Shown: positions 7,327 through 11,382 of the stretch, one piece after another | Position numbering within the stretch: the first letter of the stretch is position 1 | Layout of the letters: the number at the start of each line of letters is the position of its first letter | Source: Bacteriovoracaceae bacterium | Lineage (GTDB): Bacteria > Bdellovibrionota > UBA1018 | NCBI GenBank assembly: GCA_023250755.1 | Contig: JAHFAC010000030.1 | Location: forward strand, 1 to 11,382 | Direction: 5' to 3' | Length of the DNA: 11,382 nt | Translations under genes and position numbers: made by a program | Notes under the pieces: model-generated | What the model was told of the DNA's origin: nothing | Databases searched by the model: none | The model's input: the letters and a program-made list of their open reading frames with translations, nothing else

Positions 7327-8534
7327 ACATTTTTATAGCGAAAAGTAATTCGATCAAAAATACTTAATCCCGTATCTTCAGCGATAGAATCAGGGGATCG
7401 GGTGCGATTAGCGAAATCAATTTGATCCAAATTGACGGGGTTCTTGTCCTTTGCTCCAAAGGACTGCTCATTGACCTTATTCAAATTTAATTCAGCTATT
7501 TTTTCTTTTTGCTCACCCCCTGTTTGACGATTCGCAGGGGCACTCCCTGCCACCAATCCAACATCACTATTGATGCCGGTCATCTGGCGATAGGTGTTCT
7601 CTAAAAGAGCTTCCATTTTCCCGCTTTGTTGACTTGACAAGCCACTTGCCATTGCCGCCATTGCGGCATGAGAGGGTGAATCATAGTTTTTATTTAAAAA
7701 ATCTTTTAGATCCATTCCACCAGAAGACTTCTTAAAGAGTCCCTCAAATCGAGGATCTGAAACCAAAGGTGGAAAAGTGGAATCACTGGCGCGAATACAG
7801 GAGATCACTTGAGCTGTACTTTGAGAGGGATCCTTCACACCGCAAAGTGCTCCATGGCTAAGAATTTCACGACTTGAATCCTCTGCTCCCGTACCAAATC
7901 CGTTGTTGGTTTTTGATTGACTCCCTTTAAACCCTGAGTCAATCGAAGCAGCACTGGGAAGGGTCACCGCGACTGGTGCAGCTGAGCCGTACTGAAGTTT
8001 TTGATTTGATTTAAGCTGCTCTGCTAATTGGCGATTTCTATTTTCAGCATCCTCTGCATCTTTCATTGCTGAATTTTTAGCGTAACCCATTATAAAAGCA
8101 ACCGCGGCAGTACCACAGGCTGCGATTTTTTGTGCGGATGATTTTTCCATCACCTTATCGACTCCTTGATGGAGTCCTACATTATAAGAAAAAACACCTA
8201 ATCCCAATGAAAGAATCCCTCCAATAGCACCTGTAAACTCTTTGGTCTTAACCACGTCAAAAGCGGCAACACCCGTACTTGGGACCGTACAAAGCAACTG
8301 AGAAGAAGCAATATTAGCCCCACCCAGCGATGCGGCACAGATTGTTGTACAAACCGCTCCTACGCCTAACCACAAACCCGACAATAGCTTATTTGTCTCA
8401 GCAGCCTTTTTTTCAGTATTAGCAGCCTTGGTATAAGCATCTTCCTGACCATCGACGTCAGCAAAAATATTTGCAGTACTGGTCAATAGCATCGAAATAA
8501 ATAAATAGAAAATCACATGACGACTAAGCTTCAT
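7302..8534 (-). CDS. exported hypothetical protein with hydrophobic N-terminal region
   Basis: 410 aa, not recognised. A classic signal peptide (MKLSRHVIFYLF... to IFA, cleavage after about residue 25) is followed by an Ala/Lys-rich helix (31-50). Three hydrophobic or Gly/Ala-rich stretches come next (about 52-70, 102-118, 137-151), then a charged helical segment (155-180). The middle part is Ser/Gly/Asn-rich and low in complexity. The C-terminus is basic, ending LSIFDRITFRYKNVYRRF. It is thus an envelope protein with a membrane-associated N-terminal third and a flexible remainder. A good ribosome site (AGGGAG, 9 nt before the ATG) supports the start. The gene is monocistronic or the last gene of the minus-strand unit that begins with the metalloprotease; the 89-bp gap upstream makes a separate promoter likely. 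No function can be assigned. Confidence 0.75.
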   Translation of the reverse strand: MKLSRHVIFYLFISMLLTSTANIFADVDGQEDAYTKAANTEKKAAETNKLLSGLWLGVGAVCTTICAASLGGANIASSQLLCTVPSTGVAAFDVVKTKEFTGAIGGILSLGLGVFSYNVGLHQGVDKVMEKSSAQKIAACGTAAVAFIMGYAKNSAMKDAEDAENRNRQLAEQLKSNQKLQYGSAAPVAVTLPSAASIDSGFKGSQSKTNNGFGTGAEDSSREILSHGALCGVKDPSQSTAQVISCIRASDSTFPPLVSDPRFEGLFKKSSGGMDLKDFLNKNYDSPSHAAMAAMASGLSSQQSGKMEALLENTYRQMTGINSDVGLVAGSAPANRQTGGEQKEKIAELNLNKVNEQSFGAKDKNPVNLDQIDFANRTRSPDSIAEDTGLSIFDRITFRYKNVYRRFLSE

Positions 8535-8623
8535 CGGACCAAACTCCCTTCTAAAATTTTAAACTTCGAAGCAAAGAAAAGCTAACTAAATGAACAACAA
8601 AAATTTGACTACGATAGACTTAG
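8535..8623. other. 89-bp intergenic gap, no clear signal
   Basis: An AT-rich gap between the propeptide-like gene and the exported hypothetical gene, both on the minus strand. It contains the AGGGAG ribosome site of the downstream gene and a short palindrome CTTCGAAG. I see no convincing -35/-10 pair and no hairpin followed by a T-run. Confidence 0.5.
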
Positions 8624-9436
8624 TTAAAATCTTCTCTTATCCTTTTGTGCCAGGATTGCACCCGTTTCAGCGTCCACGATAATTTGCTTTCCATCTATGA
8701 AAAACTCATAGGCACGCTTTCCGGCAGAACCAGAGACCCAGAGGATCTCACGGCCTCCCTCGGGTCTGCTTGAAGAAGTTTGTGAAGCGGCGGATCCTTG
8801 TGCCAAGCTTGCTGCCTCATCTTGGCCAATGCGATGTTGATTGGTTACCTGAAGATCGCGAATATAATCAGAATAAAGACCTAAAAGCTCACCCTTTGAG
8901 CCCAAATCAATTGAAATTGCTCCTTTAGGTGCCAAAGGCAATCCTTCACTCGTTTGAGGAAACATCAGATGTGCTGAGTACTGATCTCCCTGAACGGTCG
9001 GCTCACCCAATGGAGAAGATTGCCTGACATCAAGAAGCCCAGAGGCCGCCGTTACTATTTCTTTTGCGCGGGCGATCACACTCTGAGGATTGCGAAGATC
9101 AAAAGAGTTTTTAGCGAACTCAGTTTTTCCGGGCATACCACGAACAGTCACCAGGGTTCCGTCTGCCATAAAATCACCTTGAAGCCCTGAACCAAATTTC
9201 TCTTGAAATGACTGCCAAGCTGACTGCCCATTTGGCCTCAGAGGAAGCTGCGAAACCTGAGGTGATGGAAAAGGTCGTGCTAAAGTCCCGGTGGGATTTT
9301 GAGCAATATCCGCCTGAAAATCCACACTTTCGGATTTGCCCTCACGAGCTTCTCTTTCTTTAACACCCCTGACAAAAACATAAAATCCAAGGGCAACGAT
9401 GAGAGCTAAGAGTCCCCGTGAAAGCTTTGGAATCAT
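8624..9436 (-). CDS. membrane-anchored FTP/PepSY propeptide-like protein, partner of the upstream metalloprotease
   Basis: 270 aa. One N-terminal hydrophobic segment (about 8-22) without a clear cleavage site suggests an anchor. A Pro/Gln-rich linker runs to about 70. Residues about 73-135 resemble the FTP (fungalysin/thermolysin propeptide) domain: AWQSFQEKFG, DGTLVTVRGM. Residues about 150-265 resemble the PepSY part of M4/M36 proregions: GLPLAPKGAISIDL, GELLGLYSDYI, then KRAYEFFIDG and IIVDAETGAILAQ, the usual 'vDA.tG.il' ending. In M4 and M36 proteases this proregion precedes the catalytic domain and acts as folding chaperone and inhibitor. Here it is a separate protein whose ATG overlaps the stop of the protease gene (ATGA at 9433-9436). 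I infer that it acts in trans on that protease at the membrane. No catalytic motif is present. Identification is by pattern, without a search. Confidence 0.75.
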   Translation of the reverse strand: MIPKLSRGLLALIVALGFYVFVRGVKEREAREGKSESVDFQADIAQNPTGTLARPFPSPQVSQLPLRPNGQSAWQSFQEKFGSGLQGDFMADGTLVTVRGMPGKTEFAKNSFDLRNPQSVIARAKEIVTAASGLLDVRQSSPLGEPTVQGDQYSAHLMFPQTSEGLPLAPKGAISIDLGSKGELLGLYSDYIRDLQVTNQHRIGQDEAASLAQGSAASQTSSSRPEGGREILWVSGSAGKRAYEFFIDGKQIIVDAETGAILAQKDKRRF

Positions 9437-10542
9437 TTCACTACCATCTGATACTTGAGTATCTGTGAAGGCTGAGTGGGAGAACCATTCGAAGGCGTCA
9501 GGGTCAGCTCAAAATCAACCGTGGTTCCATGAGCGATTTCAGCCCCCACCTTGATCCAAATCGCATTTCTCCAAAACTCGTCAAAGAAGGGATTGGAACT
9601 AAAATAGGCATTTCCCGTAGGCACACGATAAGCGGGATTCTTTGAGGAGAGAGATTGAACGATCTGAGTTCCGTTGACCTTTCCATATTCCACTTCTGTG
9701 TGAGCATTATCGATAAATCCAGCATTATAGCCATCATTCAAAAATGTCACTCGAGGATCGACCGAACGAACCGAAAGCAAAACACCCCCCGCCGTAGTTG
9801 CAGTAACATTACGGAGATCAAACCAAAGTGCAATCACCTCTCCAGGCTCAGCCATCTCATCCATCCCCGGACCGCCCCCTTGAGTCACGACACGTGAATC
9901 AGCACCCATCCTATTCAGCCAGCCTTTGAGGATCAGGGGATTATCTAAAATCCGGAGTCCAGGGGTTTGTGTATCTGATAAACCAGGGCCCACTTCAGCC
10001 CAGACGGGATCTAAAGTCACTCCTCCTACCATTCCACGAGCCTCTAACCTATTTTGAATCTCAATCTGGTCGCCCGAAGAGAATTGGAGGATCTGGCTGG
10101 CCTGAGTTAAAGCAGCGCCAAAGCTCCGAAAGTTCACTGGATGTCTCTTTGCTGTTGTAGGTTTTGGGAGAAGTTGAATCGCTTTCACCACTAGTCGCGC
10201 CACTTGTTGAAATGCCTGTGCGCTGCCACTGCCTATTTTGTTTTTTAATGCATCGTAGATATCCCAGAGAGCCCCTTCCGCGATGAGTGCATTATTGTGG
10301 ATTTCTTCTTGGGGATTCATTTCATTGGGATCATAAATAAAAGCGGATCTCACGAATCCGGGGCCTCCAAAATTTCTAGCGTAAGGCCAGCCTAATCCAT
10401 CGGGATAGACCAAACTAACAGTATTTTGATCGGCAGAAAAGCCTGATGGATCACTTCGAAAACCCCGACAATTCGGGTAATCTGAATCATAGACAGGACA
10501 TCGATTCGCTCCGCGGCTGCCAATATACCCAGGAACAAACAC
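9433..10542 (-). CDS. second half of frameshifted M36/M4-like metalloprotease (C-terminal catalytic lobe and beta domain)
   Basis: This frame continues the metalloprotease that begins at 11357. It is open from 10566, and the GTG at 10542 is only its first possible start, without a convincing ribosome site. Counting from that GTG, EEIHNNALIAEGALWDIYDAL (79-99) matches the helix carrying the second-lobe catalytic His in fungalysin-type (M36) proteases, with the following W-D-I-Y-D-A-L typical of that family. Cys15 and Cys25 may pair. From about residue 215, EPGEVIALWFDLRN and later strands look like an Ig-like or CARDB-like beta-sandwich, common as a C-terminal extension of secreted proteases. 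Alone, this piece lacks the HELQH zinc site and a signal peptide and so cannot be an active exported enzyme. The stop overlaps the start of the propeptide-like gene. Confidence 0.75.
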   Translation of the reverse strand: MFVPGYIGSRGANRCPVYDSDYPNCRGFRSDPSGFSADQNTVSLVYPDGLGWPYARNFGGPGFVRSAFIYDPNEMNPQEEIHNNALIAEGALWDIYDALKNKIGSGSAQAFQQVARLVVKAIQLLPKPTTAKRHPVNFRSFGAALTQASQILQFSSGDQIEIQNRLEARGMVGGVTLDPVWAEVGPGLSDTQTPGLRILDNPLILKGWLNRMGADSRVVTQGGGPGMDEMAEPGEVIALWFDLRNVTATTAGGVLLSVRSVDPRVTFLNDGYNAGFIDNAHTEVEYGKVNGTQIVQSLSSKNPAYRVPTGNAYFSSNPFFDEFWRNAIWIKVGAEIAHGTTVDFELTLTPSNGSPTQPSQILKYQMVVK

Positions 10543-11357
10543 ACCCAGCGCCCACCGGCTAAAACCCTAGGATCAAAGGTGAGTGAAACCACAGGATCAA
10601 AAAAAGCCAGGGCCATGAAATCTGAAATCCCTTCATTGATGGAGCCCGCCTCGTCGTAAGGGAGATTCCCAAATTCATAAATCGGCGAATACGCATCGGC
10701 AGTGGTCCCATGCTGCAACTCGTGTACAATCACAGTAGCATCATCTGCATAGGACGCCCCAGGGGTCAGCCTCGAATCACCCAGACAGACTTTTTCGGAG
10801 GCGATACCCATTCCGCGTGAGAAGTAAGCGTTATCACTTCTCATGCAATGAGCAATGATTTGAATCGGATCTTTCGCTTGAAGTATCCCCGCTTCATCCA
10901 GTTTGACTTGATACTCATCTCCAAAGTAGTAACTCATCGCTTCTTGAAAGTGGGCATCTGAGCGGGGATAGGAAAACTGATTTTTCTCATCATAAGCTCC
11001 AAATCCCCCTTTACAGCCCAATCCATTTCGAACATTGACGTATTTTCCTTCAAGAATTCCACGCCCCCCTAATCGTTCCAGCGTGACCTGGCTTCGATAA
11101 TCGTCCAAAAGCGGAGAAGAGGGAGGAATCGCCAAATTTTTAGAACTCACAATAGGATCGGGATTAAAAACATAGGCCACCCCGGTGGGACCCGCTTTCA
11201 TTTCGGTTGCTGACGGCGCACAGATGGAATTGGCAGGAGGCTCTATTTTTTTGGCACAACTCGAGAAAACCAAAAAAAGAAGCATCCCAATGCAAACAAA
11301 AAAAATCTTTTGTTTCAAGTAGTTATTTGAGATCCCGGTCGTCTCCACCGATACCAT
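10392..11357 (-). CDS. first half of frameshifted M36/M4-like zinc metalloprotease lipoprotein
   Basis: 321-codon frame, of which about the first 265-270 are genuine protease. It opens with a lipoprotein signal (hydrophobic 17-31, lipobox-like VFSSC with Cys34), so the mature enzyme is probably lipid-anchored in the envelope. VIVHELQHGTTADAY has the HExxH zinc site (His212, Glu213, His216). DEAGSINEGISDFMAL supplies the third zinc ligand, Glu242, in the gluzincin (M4/M36) pattern. No FTP/PepSY proregion lies between the lipobox and the catalytic domain; such a region is encoded downstream instead. After about codon 270 the frame reads unrelated sequence while the conserved continuation appears in the -1 frame. 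The start is strongly supported by AAGGAGG 4 nt upstream. Joined with the second frame, the protein would be about 640 aa. Confidence 0.82.
   Translation of the reverse strand: MVSVETTGISNNYLKQKIFFVCIGMLLFLVFSSCAKKIEPPANSICAPSATEMKAGPTGVAYVFNPDPIVSSKNLAIPPSSPLLDDYRSQVTLERLGGRGILEGKYVNVRNGLGCKGGFGAYDEKNQFSYPRSDAHFQEAMSYYFGDEYQVKLDEAGILQAKDPIQIIAHCMRSDNAYFSRGMGIASEKVCLGDSRLTPGASYADDATVIVHELQHGTTADAYSPIYEFGNLPYDEAGSINEGISDFMALAFFDPVVSLTFDPRVLAGGRWVCLFLGILAAAERIDVLSMIQITRIVGVFEVIHQAFLPIKILLVWSIPMD
10545..10568 (-). other. apparent frameshift inside the metalloprotease gene
   Basis: The conserved first half is read up to about DPRVLAGG, and the conserved second half resumes as RWALGVFVPGYIGS in the -1 frame. 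The second frame has a TAG at 10567-10569, so the switch must occur after it. Restoring one frame needs one extra base (or two fewer) in this stretch, which contains GGG, TTTT and GGG runs. A mutation, an assembly error or a programmed shift could each explain it. The sequence GGTTTTA here is not a canonical -1 slippery heptamer. Confidence 0.75.
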
Positions 11358-11361
11358 GGCC

Positions 11362-11368
11362 CCTCCTT
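11362..11368 (-). promoter_or_regulatory. strong ribosome binding site of the metalloprotease
   Basis: AAGGAGG on the minus strand, 4 nt before the ATG at 11357. It is the best Shine-Dalgarno match in the window and fixes the start of the lipoprotein. The promoter of this unit lies beyond the right edge. Confidence 0.75.
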
Positions 11369-11382
11369 GGTCCCGCTTAAGC

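Noticed and set aside
10540..10542. GTG at 10542 as a true start of an independent gene
   Set aside because: It would start in the middle of a conserved protease domain, overlapping the first frame by 151 nt without a good ribosome site or signal peptide.
10560..10566. Programmed -1 frameshift at GGTTTTA
   Set aside because: It does not fit the X-XXY-YYZ pattern (the first three bases are not identical) and I see no clear downstream stem. A mutation or sequence error is simpler, though recoding is not excluded.
1..11382. CRISPR array, tRNA/rRNA, transposase, phage or toxin-antitoxin module
   Set aside because: I found no regularly spaced repeats, no tRNA-like or rRNA-like sequence, and no integrase or transposase motifs. 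The small 146-aa gene is exported, unlike a toxin-antitoxin pair.

Overview
The window is about 11.4 kb of bacterial DNA and is almost fully coding. Nine gene loci are visible, with no RNA gene, insertion sequence or CRISPR array. Signal peptides, a lipoprotein signal and N-terminal membrane anchors on many products suggest a Gram-negative host. The number of exported proteases and the style of the hypothetical secreted proteins recall Bdellovibrionota or other former deltaproteobacteria. That placement is a low-confidence impression, because no marker gene is present.

Left end, minus strand (1-2022): a membrane-anchored S8 (subtilisin-like) protease is followed by the 5' part of an AAA_14/DUF4143-type ATPase, which runs off the left edge. 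The ATPase has its own good sigma70-like promoter in the short gap, overlapped by a direct repeat. The subtilase keeps the Asp/His/Ser triad, but Thr sits where the oxyanion-hole Asn is expected, and no room is left for a propeptide.

Centre, plus strand (2088-7326): five tightly packed genes probably form one operon. The first three are a NitT/TauT-type ABC transporter: a double-length permease made of two fused permease domains, an ATPase, and a free-standing AAA-associated C-terminal domain protein that is normally fused to such ATPases. No substrate-binding protein is present. Next, 8 bp downstream, comes a secreted clan CD (caspase/legumain-like) cysteine peptidase with an EF-hand-like loop and a helical C-terminus. 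A small exported protein of unknown function overlaps it by 4 bp. The last two genes are visibly more AT-rich than the transporter genes.

Right end, minus strand (7302-11357): an M36/M4-like zinc metalloprotease lipoprotein is split into two frames by an apparent frameshift near 10545-10568. An ATGA overlap links it to a membrane-anchored protein that looks like the FTP/PepSY propeptide of such proteases. The propeptide is thus a separate downstream gene rather than the N-terminus of the enzyme. After an 89-bp gap comes an exported hypothetical protein whose 3' end overlaps the central operon tail to tail.

The most notable feature is the accumulation of three unrelated exported proteases (serine, cysteine, metallo) in 11 kb, each with a departure from the standard layout. 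The split protease/propeptide pair is the best candidate for something new.
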